This document shows, one piece after another, positions 1 through 8,477 of a stretch of 64,000 bases of DNA (positions within the stretch are counted from its first letter, which is position 1; each line of letters opens with the position of its first letter). The translations under genes and the position numbers were made by a program. The notes below the pieces were generated by a model that had not been told where the DNA came from, did no database searches, and saw nothing but the letters and a program-made list of their open reading frames with translations. The stretch comes from CAZTTG01 sp964615935 (GTDB taxonomy: Bacteria; Planctomycetota; UBA1135; GCA-002686595), in contig CAZTTG010000026.1 in assembly GCA_964615935.1 (NCBI GenBank), forward strand, positions 11,020 through 75,019, read 5' to 3'.

Positions 1-453
1 CGCCAGCGGGGCGAGTGGACCTTCGCGGGCACCGGCGAGGTCACCTGCAACCTCTTCACCCTCTACTCGATGGACCGGGTCGTGGGCATCGAGCCCGGGG
101 AGCACCCCTCCCTGGCGGGCACCTGGAAGGCTCGCGACGACTTCCTCGGGCGCGGCGCGCCCTTCGCCGAGTGGCAGGGCCGCCCCTTCCTGGCCCTGCT
201 CACCTACGTCGAGATCCAGACCGAGCTCGGCTGGGAGCCCTTCCGGCGGGTGTTCCGCGAATACGAGGCCCTGCCCGCGACCGAGCGCCCCCGGTCCGAT
301 CTGGAGAAGATCGACGGCTGGGTGCGGCGCCTCTCCCTCGCCGCGGGCCGGGACCTCCGGCCGCACCACCTGCGCTGGGGGCTCCCCCTGGGCGAGGCGC
401 TGCTCGCGGATCCCGAGCTGGACGAGCTGCCGGTCTTCGAGGTGGAGCGCTAG
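1..453 (+). CDS. Peptidase M60-like (enhancin-type) metallopeptidase, C-terminal part
   Basis: The reading frame is open from base 1, so the gene starts upstream of the window; about 150 residues are visible. The opening residues WTFAGTGEVTCNLFTLY match the segment that follows the HExxH zinc site in M60 gluzincins, where the Glu of GTGEVT is the expected third zinc ligand. The HExxH itself lies outside the window. M60 enzymes cleave glycoprotein or mucin-like substrates and are normally exported. The remainder is a helical C-terminal part ending FEVER with a TAG stop. The next gene is convergent and only 8 bp away. An internal ATG at base 70 is not taken as the start because it would remove the conserved segment. 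The family call is fairly sure; the substrate is unknown. Confidence 0.72.
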   Translation, partial: RQRGEWTFAGTGEVTCNLFTLYSMDRVVGIEPGEHPSLAGTWKARDDFLGRGAPFAEWQGRPFLALLTYVEIQTELGWEPFRRVFREYEALPATERPRSDLEKIDGWVRRLSLAAGRDLRPHHLRWGLPLGEALLADPELDELPVFEVER

Positions 454-461
454 CCGGGCCC

Positions 462-1598
462 TCAGCCGAAGCGCTCGACCCTCTCCACCATCCTCTCGTA
501 GTTCGCCTGGGTCAGCGCGGAGACCTCCCGCCCGCAGGGGCAGGCCGAGGGCATGAGCACGAAGCCGCGGCCCTCGCCGGCGGTGCCCTCGCGCAGGGCC
601 CGATCGATCCTCCGCTCGAACTCGGCGGTCGGGAGGCTCTCGATGTCGCTCACCTCGAGGTTGCCGAAGAGCACCATCTGGCGGCCGTGGCGCTCGCGGA
701 CCCACTCCAGCTCGACGTCCCCCTGCGGGGGGGGCTCGATCGGATCCAGGCCCGTGCAGCCGGTGGAGGCGATGTCGTCCAGGATGTCCCGCAGCCGGCC
801 GTGGGAGTGGATCCGAGCGTACCCGCCGTGCCGCTGGATGGCCTCGACCATGGGCCGGTCGTAGCGGACGACGAAGTCGCGGAACATGGCCGGGGACATG
901 TACGGCGGCGAGCCGTACTCCGGGCCGTAGATGCGCCAGAGCCGGCCCGGCAGGGCGCGGGCCACGGCCTCGGTGCGCGGGAGCAGGGTCGCGGCGAAGC
1001 GCTCGAGCAGCCGGTGGAGCAGCTCCGGCTCGGTCATGGCCAGGATCGTCAGCTCGCCGAAGTCGAACAGCGAGGCCGCCAGGCAGATGGGATCGGGCGT
1101 GTCGATCATGACGATCCCGCCGTCCCCCAGCTCCCGCTCGGCCCCGAGCACTCCCGAGGTGTCCGGCGCGTCGCCGAGCTCGGGCTCGGGCAGCTCGAGG
1201 AAGGCCCGCAGGTCCTCGGGGCCCTTCAGCAGGTGCTCGAGGTGCCAGACCGTGTTCACCTCCGGGTCGCGCCGCGTGCGCGCGAGGAGGACCCGGTCGG
1301 CGGCCCGGACGCTCTGCTGCACGATCCGGCTCCCGTCCTCCAGGCGCGTCTCCACCTCCGCCAGGCCCTCGAGGGGATCGGGCAGAACGCCGTCGAAGAG
1401 CACCCCGCGCATGACGATGCGGTCCGTCCGCTCGCGCGCCAGCTCGACCAGCGGCCGCCAGGAGGGGTGGTTGTGGACGTTGAAGGGGTCGGGGTCGTCG
1501 AGATCCTCGTCGAGGCCGTTGATCTCGTAGAAGCACACCGCCGGGCGGTCCACGGCCTCGCCCCGCAGGGTCGCCATCAGTCGTTCGCGGGGTCTCAT
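462..1598 (-). CDS. Uroporphyrinogen-decarboxylase-fold (URO-D family) protein
   Basis: About 378 residues. It opens RPRERLMATLRGEAVDRPAV, the typical N-terminus of URO-D-fold proteins outside heme synthesis. It continues with a TIM-barrel-like pattern (GGYARIHSHGRLRDIL, then VLFGNLEV, then a C-terminal SACPCGREVS segment). Such stand-alone family members are often corrinoid-dependent methyltransferases or demethylases (MtaA/MtbA-like) rather than HemE. Metal ligands in that group are His and Cys, and the HSHG and CPC residues are candidates. Start at 1598 is preferred over an upstream ATG at 1625 because GGAG lies 5 nt before it. No methanogenesis or corrinoid genes are nearby, so the substrate is open. 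It is divergent from the sigma-factor fusion gene. Confidence 0.75.
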   Translation of the reverse strand: MRPRERLMATLRGEAVDRPAVCFYEINGLDEDLDDPDPFNVHNHPSWRPLVELARERTDRIVMRGVLFDGVLPDPLEGLAEVETRLEDGSRIVQQSVRAADRVLLARTRRDPEVNTVWHLEHLLKGPEDLRAFLELPEPELGDAPDTSGVLGAERELGDGGIVMIDTPDPICLAASLFDFGELTILAMTEPELLHRLLERFAATLLPRTEAVARALPGRLWRIYGPEYGSPPYMSPAMFRDFVVRYDRPMVEAIQRHGGYARIHSHGRLRDILDDIASTGCTGLDPIEPPPQGDVELEWVRERHGRQMVLFGNLEVSDIESLPTAEFERRIDRALREGTAGEGRGFVLMPSACPCGREVSALTQANYERMVERVERFG

Positions 1599-1764
1599 GT
1601 CGGCTCCGGATCGGCGGCGGCCCATGGTAGCGGTTCAGGTCGACGAAGTGGATGCGGGGCACCCTCCAACGGATGCCTCGTCGGGATTCCAGCAGGCAGG
1701 CCGCCGACTTCGGAGATTCGTGTAACACTGGGGCCCCCCGCGCAAACACGGGTGGAGCAAGGCC

Positions 1765-4700
1765 ATGGGGGAGCTCGAGCAGACCTTCGGGCGCTACGTT
1801 CGAATGCGCGATCCCGACCTCCTGGGGGAGGTCTTCGACCGCGTCGCGCCCCGGCTCCTGCGGCTGGCGATCCACCTGCGGGGGGACGCGGCCGAGGCGG
1901 AGGACCTGGTACAGGGGACCTTCCTGGCCGCCATCGAGCGCGCCGCCGAGTTCGACGCCTCGCGCGAGCTCCTGCCCTGGCTGCTGGGCATCCTGGCCAA
2001 CAAGGCGCGCCTGGCTCGTCGGGACGCCGGGCGGCATCTCGATCCGGAGAGGCTCCTCGGTCGGGCCGAGGCCACGCCGTTGGAGGAGGCGGAGGGCGCC
2101 GAGCTCTCCGGCGCCCTGGCCAAGGCCCTCGACCGGCTCGAGGAGCCCTATCGCCAGGTGCTGGTCCTGCGCCTGCGCCACGGCATGAGGGCGGCCGACA
2201 TCGCCCACGTGCTCGACCGGAGCCCGGGCGCGGTGCGCATCCAGATCCACCGGGGGCTACAGAAGCTGCGAGGCCTCCTGCCGACGGGCTTCGCGGGGGT
2301 GGGCCTCCTGGCCCTCGATTCCGGCCGCGGGCTGGCGGCCGTCCGGGAGGCCGTGCTCGCCAAGGCGGCCGTCTCATCGGCCCTTGCTACGGGCAGCGCG
2401 GTCGCGGGAGGTGCGTTGATGATCAAGAAGGCAGCAGCGGCGGCGGTGATCCTCGCGGCGGCGATCGCGGTGGGGGTGTGGAGCCCGTGGGGCGAGGAGG
2501 CGGAGCCGACTGCTTCCGCGATGGGAGCCGCCGAGGAAGCGGCCTTCCTGGTCGCGGCCTCCGAAGCCGGCGAGGCCCTCGAAGGGGTTCCGCAGCCCCA
2601 GGCGGCCACGCCTCCCGTTGCCGAGCGCATCGCGGCCCTCCAGCCTCAGGAGCAGCTGTTCCTTGAGGGGCAGGTCGTGGACGGGATGTCGGGAGACCCG
2701 ATCGAGGGAGCTGTCGTCCGACTCCATATGACCCGGTCGATGATGATGAGCGAGCTGCTGAGCAGTCGATGGCAGTACCTGGAGGTGACCTCCGGGGGGA
2801 CCATTCGTCCGCGGATGACGGTTCCCTGCCTGCGGGATTACCCTAGCCCTGCGGCTTGCTTCGGCCTGGAGCCCATCGAAGTCTACGATTGGCCTCCCGC
2901 GGGAGAGGCACCGCTGGCCGAGACCCGCTCTGATTCCCAGGGCCGTTTCCGGCTACCCTTCTCCAAAGGGGGTGGGGTTCTGGTCTGCGAGCGAGAGGGA
3001 TTGGCGACGCTCGCAAGGGCGGCGCCCGATCCGGAGCTCATGTACACCGTGAAGCTCTGGCCGAAGCGTCCGCTTTCGGGGTACGTCGTGGACACCCAAG
3101 GAAGGAGAATCGGCGAACGTCTTGAGCTTCTGTTCAAGGGGGTCAGCTCGCCGGCGGGGGCCGGCATGGTGCTGGTCAAGACAGAAGCCAATGGGGACTT
3201 CGAGCTGGAGATCGATGCACGGGTAGTAAGGGCGCGCTGCATGACCCCCGGGTGGTCCCTGACCGATCGGGGCGTACATCCCGACAACGGCCGCATGTGG
3301 TATTACCAGACCTCCTTGGTCCCTGGGCGGTCGGAACCGGTACTCCTTGTCGCTCGGCGCACTCTGATGCTGCAGGTTCGGGACGCTGACACACGCGAGG
3401 ATATCGAGGACTTCTGCTTAATGGCCAGCGAGCTACACAACGGGATGCCCATGTGGTCTGGCAGGTTCCATGCCCCCGGAGGTGCACTCAATCTCATTCC
3501 ATTCAGCTGGAGCTCCAGTGGGAGCTCCCGGACCTGGACCAGTAAGAAGTCCATGTCCCTCTCCGTCTGGGCCGATGGCTATCGAGCCACGAGTCTTCTC
3601 GTGAGCGATCTGCATGGGCAGGGGACGATCGAGGCCGATCTGCAGCTTGGCGAGGTGCCCGCTCTCGAGGGCCACGTGTACGATGGTACGCGGGCGATCC
3701 AGGGCGCCGAGATGTCCCTGATCCTCTTCCGTACGATCGAATGGAGAGAGCGCGACCGCCGCCGCGTGGACTTCGCCCGAACCGACGAGGAGGGTTCATG
3801 CCGGTTGTCCGCTCCAGAGGGCAGGTATCTGCTGCGGGCTTCCTACGCGGGTCGCTCCAAGAGCCAGATCGTATCGCTGCCACAGGATTCAGGGCTCGTC
3901 ATCGACTTCGCCGATCCGACGTCGATCGAGGTCCTGGTTCGCGACAGTGACGGTGGCCTGCAGGCGAACCACGTGGTCGCTCTGGATGCCCCGGATGGCC
4001 GTAGCCAGACAGCCCACACCGACGATGAGGGGCGGGCCGTCTTCGAGCTCCTGCCACCGGGGGCCTATTCGATCTTCGCACCCCACATCACCACCGAGGG
4101 CAGCTTCTCCGCGGACGTCCTCGAGAAGATCGATCTGGCGTCGGGCGAGCGGCGCCTGGTGGAGCTGACCGTCCTCGCGCGACACGATGCGCGTCATGCC
4201 GTCGTGGTGACCGAGGGAGTCGCCGACTACAGCGGCTGGCGCGCGCGCAATCCGGCGTGGGACGCCGAGTCCTGGGTTGCTCTCGATCTGGACGGCACCA
4301 TCCCCATCGACATCCAGATGGGGGTTCCGAAGCTCGAGATCGAGCATCCCGATGGTCGGCGATGGGACGCCGAGATCCCCGACGAGCCGCCCGACGGCTA
4401 CGAGATCTACGTGGATCTGGAAGGTCTGCGCTACGAGGGTGTCCTGCTTCGCCTGACCGATGGGCGGCCGCGAGCGGGCGTCCGCATCGTCGCCCGACCC
4501 CGTGGCGTGCAGCGCGGAGAGAGCGTCGAGCCATCGGCCGTCACCGACCAGCAGGGGCGCTTCGTGCTCTGGTGCACCCGCCGCGCGCGCCACACCTTCA
4601 CCTTCAACACCGACAGTGCAGGGTGGTCCTGGGACCGGTTTCGATCTCCGCTAGGGTGGCATCGGTACGACACCGCGGGCCCGCCCGGCGAGGTGCCGCA

Positions 4701-5046
4701 GCCCATGGAGATACGCCTTCCCGATGTCGTGGAAGGGAAGTGCCAGGGTGTGCCCGACGTGCGATTCACCGGGCGGGTCCTGCGGAGCTCCAACGAAACA
4801 CCGCTTTCCGGGATCTGGCTGCATGTGCGAAGCCTGTTCCCCGACGGCGCAGGCGTGCTCGACGTCGGGCTCGAGAGCAGCGGCGTGGTCGTGGCCCCGG
4901 ACGGCCGCTTCGACTTGACCGTGCCCGCGGCCCCGCGCTACGGGGCGGCGATCATCGACCGCGACAAGGGAGCTCAGGTCCTGTACGAGGAGTGGGACGC
5001 GGTCGCGGGCGAGACGGAGATCTCGCGCGAGTTCACTATCGAGTGA
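1765..5046 (+). CDS. ECF sigma factor fused to a transmembrane segment and exported carboxypeptidase-regulatory-like domains
   Basis: 1093 residues. Residues about 20-95 are sigma region 2 (DAAEAEDLVQGTFLAAIERA) and about 118-172 are region 4 with a helix-turn-helix (MRAADIAHVLDRSPGAVRIQ). One hydrophobic helix follows at about 222-240. The remaining 850 residues look like repeated Ig-like carboxypeptidase-regulatory segments, such as DSQGRFRLPF, DEEGSCRLSAPEGRYLL and DDEGRAVFELLPPGAYSIF. A usual ECF factor has about 190 residues, so most of this protein is extra. C-terminally extended ECF factors are known in Planctomycetes. The inferred model is a membrane-tethered sigma factor whose exported part senses or is cleaved. 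GGAG lies 8 nt before the ATG. No separate anti-sigma gene is adjacent. Confidence 0.85.
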   Translation: MGELEQTFGRYVRMRDPDLLGEVFDRVAPRLLRLAIHLRGDAAEAEDLVQGTFLAAIERAAEFDASRELLPWLLGILANKARLARRDAGRHLDPERLLGRAEATPLEEAEGAELSGALAKALDRLEEPYRQVLVLRLRHGMRAADIAHVLDRSPGAVRIQIHRGLQKLRGLLPTGFAGVGLLALDSGRGLAAVREAVLAKAAVSSALATGSAVAGGALMIKKAAAAAVILAAAIAVGVWSPWGEEAEPTASAMGAAEEAAFLVAASEAGEALEGVPQPQAATPPVAERIAALQPQEQLFLEGQVVDGMSGDPIEGAVVRLHMTRSMMMSELLSSRWQYLEVTSGGTIRPRMTVPCLRDYPSPAACFGLEPIEVYDWPPAGEAPLAETRSDSQGRFRLPFSKGGGVLVCEREGLATLARAAPDPELMYTVKLWPKRPLSGYVVDTQGRRIGERLELLFKGVSSPAGAGMVLVKTEANGDFELEIDARVVRARCMTPGWSLTDRGVHPDNGRMWYYQTSLVPGRSEPVLLVARRTLMLQVRDADTREDIEDFCLMASELHNGMPMWSGRFHAPGGALNLIPFSWSSSGSSRTWTSKKSMSLSVWADGYRATSLLVSDLHGQGTIEADLQLGEVPALEGHVYDGTRAIQGAEMSLILFRTIEWRERDRRRVDFARTDEEGSCRLSAPEGRYLLRASYAGRSKSQIVSLPQDSGLVIDFADPTSIEVLVRDSDGGLQANHVVALDAPDGRSQTAHTDDEGRAVFELLPPGAYSIFAPHITTEGSFSADVLEKIDLASGERRLVELTVLARHDARHAVVVTEGVADYSGWRARNPAWDAESWVALDLDGTIPIDIQMGVPKLEIEHPDGRRWDAEIPDEPPDGYEIYVDLEGLRYEGVLLRLTDGRPRAGVRIVARPRGVQRGESVEPSAVTDQQGRFVLWCTRRARHTFTFNTDSAGWSWDRFRSPLGWHRYDTAGPPGEVPQPMEIRLPDVVEGKCQGVPDVRFTGRVLRSSNETPLSGIWLHVRSLFPDGAGVLDVGLESSGVVVAPDGRFDLTVPAAPRYGAAIIDRDKGAQVLYEEWDAVAGETEISREFTIE

Positions 5047-5206
5047 GGTCTGCCCGCGGGGCTCGCGCTCCGGGGATCGCGATTCCGGCGGAATGGCCGG
5101 AACCCGAGGGGCCGGCGGCGGTTGCCGTATCATGGGAGGTCGCGACCTCATGCGGCCTCCCCCCGATCCGTCCTCCCCGCCCCCCCAATCCGCCCGAGCC
5201 GAGAAC

Positions 5207-6874
5207 ATGGCCAAGATCCTCCTCCTCCTCGCCGCCACCCTTCTCTGTCAATCGGCCGCGGCCCAGGAATCTGGGCGCACCGGCGAGCCCTGGGACGGGC
5301 TCACCCTCTTCCAGCCGCTCTCCTCGACCACCACCTACCTGATCGAGCTGGACGGTACGGTGGTCGAGACCTGGCCGGGGACCTACCGGCCGGGGAACGC
5401 GGTCTACCTGCGGGAGAACGGCAACCTGCTGCGCACGATCCACGTCGCGGGCACCGTGGGCGGCTCCGGGGGCGGGGTTCAGGAGGTGGACTGGAGCGGG
5501 AGCATGGTCTGGGACTACCGGTACTCCACCACGAGCTACCTGCAGCACCACGACGTCGAGGAGATGCCCAACGGCAACGTGCTGATGATCGCCTGGGAGT
5601 ACATCCCGCGGACCACCGCCATCGCCGCCGGTCGAAACCCGGCGTACCTCCAGGGCCCCACCTTCGCGCCCGACCACGTGATCGAGGTCCAGGCCACCGG
5701 GCCGACCAGCGGGACCATCGTCTGGGAGTGGCACCTGTGGGATCACCTGATCCAGGACTTCGACCCCTCCAAGGCCAACTACGGGAACGTGGCCGACCAC
5801 CCCGAGCTGATGGACCTCAACTACCCGCCCAAGGTCGCGCAGCAGGGCGACTGGAACCACCTCAACTCGATCGACTACAACCCCCAGCTCGACCAGATCG
5901 TGCTCTCCAGCCACAACCAGGACGAGATCTGGGTCATCGACCACAGCACCACCACGGCCGAGGCCGCCGGCCACACCGGGGGCAACAGCGGGATGGGCGG
6001 GGACCTCCTCTACCGCTGGGGCAACCCCGAGGCCTACCGCGCCGGCACCTCCGCCGACCAGATGCTCTTCGGGCAGCACGACGCCCAGTGGATCGAGCCC
6101 GGCTGCCCGGGCGAGGGGAACATCCTGGTGTACAACAACGGCGCGGGGCGGCCGGCGGGGCCGTACTCCTCGGTGGAAGAGATCGTCCCCCCGGTGGACG
6201 CCCAGGGGCACTACTCGCACACCCCCGGGACCGCCTTCGGGCCCGCGCAACCGACCTGGATCTACACCGCTCCCAACCCCTTCGACTTCTACTCGAGCAA
6301 CATCTCGGGAGCCGAGCGGCTGCCCAACGGAAACACCCTGGTCTGCTGCGGGGCGTCCGGGTGGTTCTTCGAGGTGACGCAGGCCAAGGAGACGGTCTGG
6401 GAGTACACCAACCCTTACTCCGGCGGCCCGGGGAACAACGTCTTCAAGGTCCGACGCTACCGCCCCTGCCTGGAGCCCGTCACCTATTGCCTCACGGCTC
6501 CCAACTCGAACGGTCCCGGCGCCCTGATCGGCTGGACGGGGAGCCCGAGCCTCTCCGCCAACGACCTGGTCCTCACCGCGACCGGAGCCGCCACCTCGGT
6601 CCCGGGCATCTTCTTCTTCGGCAGCCAGAAGGCCCAGGTCCCCTTCGGAGACGGCTACCGCTGCGCCGGCGGGGCCATCCTGCGCCTGCCGGTGGTGCAG
6701 ACCGACGGGCAGGGCAGCGTGGCCTACGCCCTGGACTACACCGATCCCTCCCTGAACACGAGCCACATCCAGGAGTGGGACACCTGGCACTTCCAGTTCT
6801 GGTTCCGCGACAACGCCTTCGGCGGGGCCGGCTTCAACTTCTCCGACGCCCTGGAAGCGACCTTCTGCGAGTAG
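5207..6874 (+). CDS. Secreted arylsulfotransferase-like beta-propeller protein with shared C-terminal domain
   Basis: About 555 residues. Start at 5207 gives a clean signal peptide (MAKILLLLAATLLCQSAAAQ); an upstream ATG at 5093 would add a proline-rich non-signal leader. The body has the repeated pattern of the arylsulfotransferase (ASST) family: DGTVVETWPG, then HHDVEEMPNGNVLMIAWE, WNHLNSIDYNP, and GQHDAQWI. ASST enzymes transfer sulfate between phenols in the periplasm, but many relatives in secreted proteins are uncharacterised. The last about 131 residues (from about 6479) are a separate domain beginning VTYCLTAPNSNG and ending DALEATFCE, which recurs in six other proteins here. It is convergent with the next gene, with a strong hairpin between them. 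The fold is fairly sure, the enzymatic activity is not. Confidence 0.75.
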   Translation: MAKILLLLAATLLCQSAAAQESGRTGEPWDGLTLFQPLSSTTTYLIELDGTVVETWPGTYRPGNAVYLRENGNLLRTIHVAGTVGGSGGGVQEVDWSGSMVWDYRYSTTSYLQHHDVEEMPNGNVLMIAWEYIPRTTAIAAGRNPAYLQGPTFAPDHVIEVQATGPTSGTIVWEWHLWDHLIQDFDPSKANYGNVADHPELMDLNYPPKVAQQGDWNHLNSIDYNPQLDQIVLSSHNQDEIWVIDHSTTTAEAAGHTGGNSGMGGDLLYRWGNPEAYRAGTSADQMLFGQHDAQWIEPGCPGEGNILVYNNGAGRPAGPYSSVEEIVPPVDAQGHYSHTPGTAFGPAQPTWIYTAPNPFDFYSSNISGAERLPNGNTLVCCGASGWFFEVTQAKETVWEYTNPYSGGPGNNVFKVRRYRPCLEPVTYCLTAPNSNGPGALIGWTGSPSLSANDLVLTATGAATSVPGIFFFGSQKAQVPFGDGYRCAGGAILRLPVVQTDGQGSVAYALDYTDPSLNTSHIQEWDTWHFQFWFRDNAFGGAGFNFSDALEATFCE

Positions 6875-6916
6875 GCCGGGGCCCGAGGCCCGGATACCGG
6901 GGTGCCTCTCGACGAC

Positions 6917-6950
6917 GGACGGGCCGGTCGATCGCTCGACCGGCCCGTCC
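6917..6950. terminator. Bidirectional hairpin terminator between convergent genes
   Basis: A perfect 15-bp stem (6917-6931 with 6936-6950) closes a 4-nt TCGC loop. It lies between the stops of two convergent genes, at 6874 (+) and 6983 (-). There is no clear U-tract on either side, so it is either a GC-rich hairpin terminator or a transcript 3'-end stabiliser. Confidence 0.6.
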
Positions 6951-6982
6951 TCGCCCCGTCCGCGGCCCGAGGGCTCGAGCCG

Positions 6983-8071
6983 TCAGGGGGCCGCGACGAG
7001 CTCGATGGCGTCCGAGAGGCCCGTGCCGAAGGTCGGGTCCTGGGGATCCCGATACCAGTACTGCCCGTCGACCGTGGAGCCGGGGACCAGGTTGGAGTCG
7101 AAGCCACCCTGGGCCCAGGCGTTGAAGTCGAAGGAGAAGGCGCCCGAGCAGTCGTTGGGGGGCGGGTTGCCGCCCGAGTTCTGGACCGGCGTCCGGCGCA
7201 GGGGGGGCTGGGCGCAGAGGGTGGCGCCCTGGAAGGGGAGCGCGGCGCGGCCGTTCAGGCCGTAGAAGAAGACGCCGTTCTTGTTGTTGATCACCTGCGT
7301 GCAGCTCACGTCGAAGGGGCCCGGCTCGCTGAAGCCGGGGGTGCCGCTGAACGCGATCTGGGGCGTGCAGCCCTGGGAGTTCACCTTGCCGGTGCAGTAG
7401 ATTTCGGGGCCCGCCCCGGCGACGCTGATGACCGGCTCGACCAGGGTGGAGTCTCCATTGAACTTGGCGTTGCTGCCGTATCCCACGGCGAAGTCGATGG
7501 TGTCGCCGGTGGCCAGGCTCAGGATGATCGAGAAGCTCGTGGCCGGGGTGTATCCGGTGCTGTTGCAGTCGGGAGGTCCGTCGTAGCTGTCGACGTAGTC
7601 GGTGAAGATGGCGGCCGAGTCGAGCAGCACGGCGACGTCGGAGGTGGTGGGCCAGCTCTGATCCAGGCCGGCGAAGTCGACGTCGACCTGGTAGTCGCCA
7701 TCGGCCGGAGCCGTCCACCGCAGGATCGCGTACTCTCCCAGATAGCCGGGGTGCAGCAGGATGCGTCCCGGCGGAAGCAGATAGGTGTGGCAGCAGCTGG
7801 TCGTGGCCTCGAAGTTGTATCCGACGCTGGGGTGCCCCCAGGTCGCGCCGGGGGAGTTCCATCCGGGCATGAAACTGCATCCGGACCAGGTATCCGTGTT
7901 GGTGGAGAGCTGGAAGCTCCCCCCCAGGGTGGCGCTCGAGCCGTAGGACCAGGCCCCGTTGGGGTTCTGGGAGTCGGAGAACTGGGAGGAGGCGGTCCAG
8001 GTCTGGGCGGAGGCGCCTCCGGCCAGGAGGAGGAGGGCGAGCGCGGCTCGCGCGAGGTTTCGATGGGTCAT
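6983..8071 (-). CDS. Secreted choice-of-anchor-like protein with shared C-terminal domain
   Basis: 362 residues with a signal peptide (RAALALLLLAGGASAQ). The N-terminal half, from TWTASSQFSDSQNPNG through a WTAPADGDYQVDVDFAG segment, resembles the carbohydrate-binding-like beta-sandwich found in PEP-CTERM and choice-of-anchor proteins. It contains a run of Cys near TTSCCHTYLLPPGR. The last about 140 residues (6983-7408) carry the recurrent domain: YCTGKVNSQGCTPQI, then NNKNGVFFYGLNGRAALPF and FDFNAWAQGG, then QYWYRDPQ. Its DNA in this part is visibly very similar to the gene at 42531-43430, which suggests recent duplication or gene conversion. No catalytic motif is seen. The likely role is an exported, surface or matrix protein of unknown function. 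Confidence 0.8.
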   Translation of the reverse strand: MTHRNLARAALALLLLAGGASAQTWTASSQFSDSQNPNGAWSYGSSATLGGSFQLSTNTDTWSGCSFMPGWNSPGATWGHPSVGYNFEATTSCCHTYLLPPGRILLHPGYLGEYAILRWTAPADGDYQVDVDFAGLDQSWPTTSDVAVLLDSAAIFTDYVDSYDGPPDCNSTGYTPATSFSIILSLATGDTIDFAVGYGSNAKFNGDSTLVEPVISVAGAGPEIYCTGKVNSQGCTPQIAFSGTPGFSEPGPFDVSCTQVINNKNGVFFYGLNGRAALPFQGATLCAQPPLRRTPVQNSGGNPPPNDCSGAFSFDFNAWAQGGFDSNLVPGSTVDGQYWYRDPQDPTFGTGLSDAIELVAAP

Positions 8072-8230
8072 GGCATCTCTGCGGTTGGGCCCGGGGAACG
8101 GGCGAGGGCGTCAGGAACGTGTGCTCAGGTCGCCCAAGCGCAGGTTGGATCCGGCGGCTCCGCTGATTCCGGTTTTTTTGCCGGACCTCCCGGGTGCCCC
8201 TCGGGAGAGGCGCGCCTCCCGGAACGAGAC

Positions 8231-8374
8231 GGGGGGCCCGGGCCCCCCCCCCCCCCCCCGCGGCGGCGGGCCCCCGCNNNNNNNNNNTTTGCCCCGCCCC
8301 CCCGGGGGCCCGGGGGGGGGGGGGCCGCCCCCCGCCCCCCCCGGCCCCCCCGGCCCCCCCCGGGGGCGGGGGGC
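8231..8374. repeat. G/C homopolymer tract flanking a 10-N scaffold gap
   Basis: Runs of C and G up to about 18 bases flank ten Ns at 8278-8287. This looks like mis-assembled or low-quality sequence around a scaffold join rather than a biological repeat. The true distance between the flanks is unknown. Confidence 0.8.
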
Positions 8375-8440
8375 CCCGTCTCGCCGAGAGCACACGGGGT
8401 CGACCGGCCCAAGGCCAGCCGACCCCGAGAGGACCCGGAA

Positions 8441-8471
8441 TGGACCCGTCAGTCAGGACTCGACGGGTCCA
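8441..8471 (-). terminator. Hairpin terminator after the DUF1566 gene
   Basis: A perfect 10-bp stem (8441-8450 with 8462-8471) has an 11-nt loop. It lies 7 bp past the minus-strand stop codon at 8478-8480. No U-tract follows, so either rho-independent termination is weak or the hairpin mainly protects the 3' end. Confidence 0.5.
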
Positions 8472-8477
8472 TCCAAG

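Larger units (their letters stand above)
8072..8477. other. Intergenic stretch holding an assembly gap
   Basis: No credible gene is present. The stretch lies between the start of one minus-strand gene (8071) and the end of the next (8478). It holds the upstream region of the 6983-8071 gene, a G/C homopolymer tract broken by ten Ns (8278-8287), and a hairpin terminator at 8441-8471. Open frames across it are poly-Gly/Pro/Arg artefacts. Confidence 0.85.

Noticed and set aside
15..2666. Long plus-strand frame spanning the URO-D gene and the sigma gene start
   Set aside because: Composition is Arg/Gly/Pro shadow coding with no motif, while the minus-strand URO-D and plus-strand sigma proteins show clear families.
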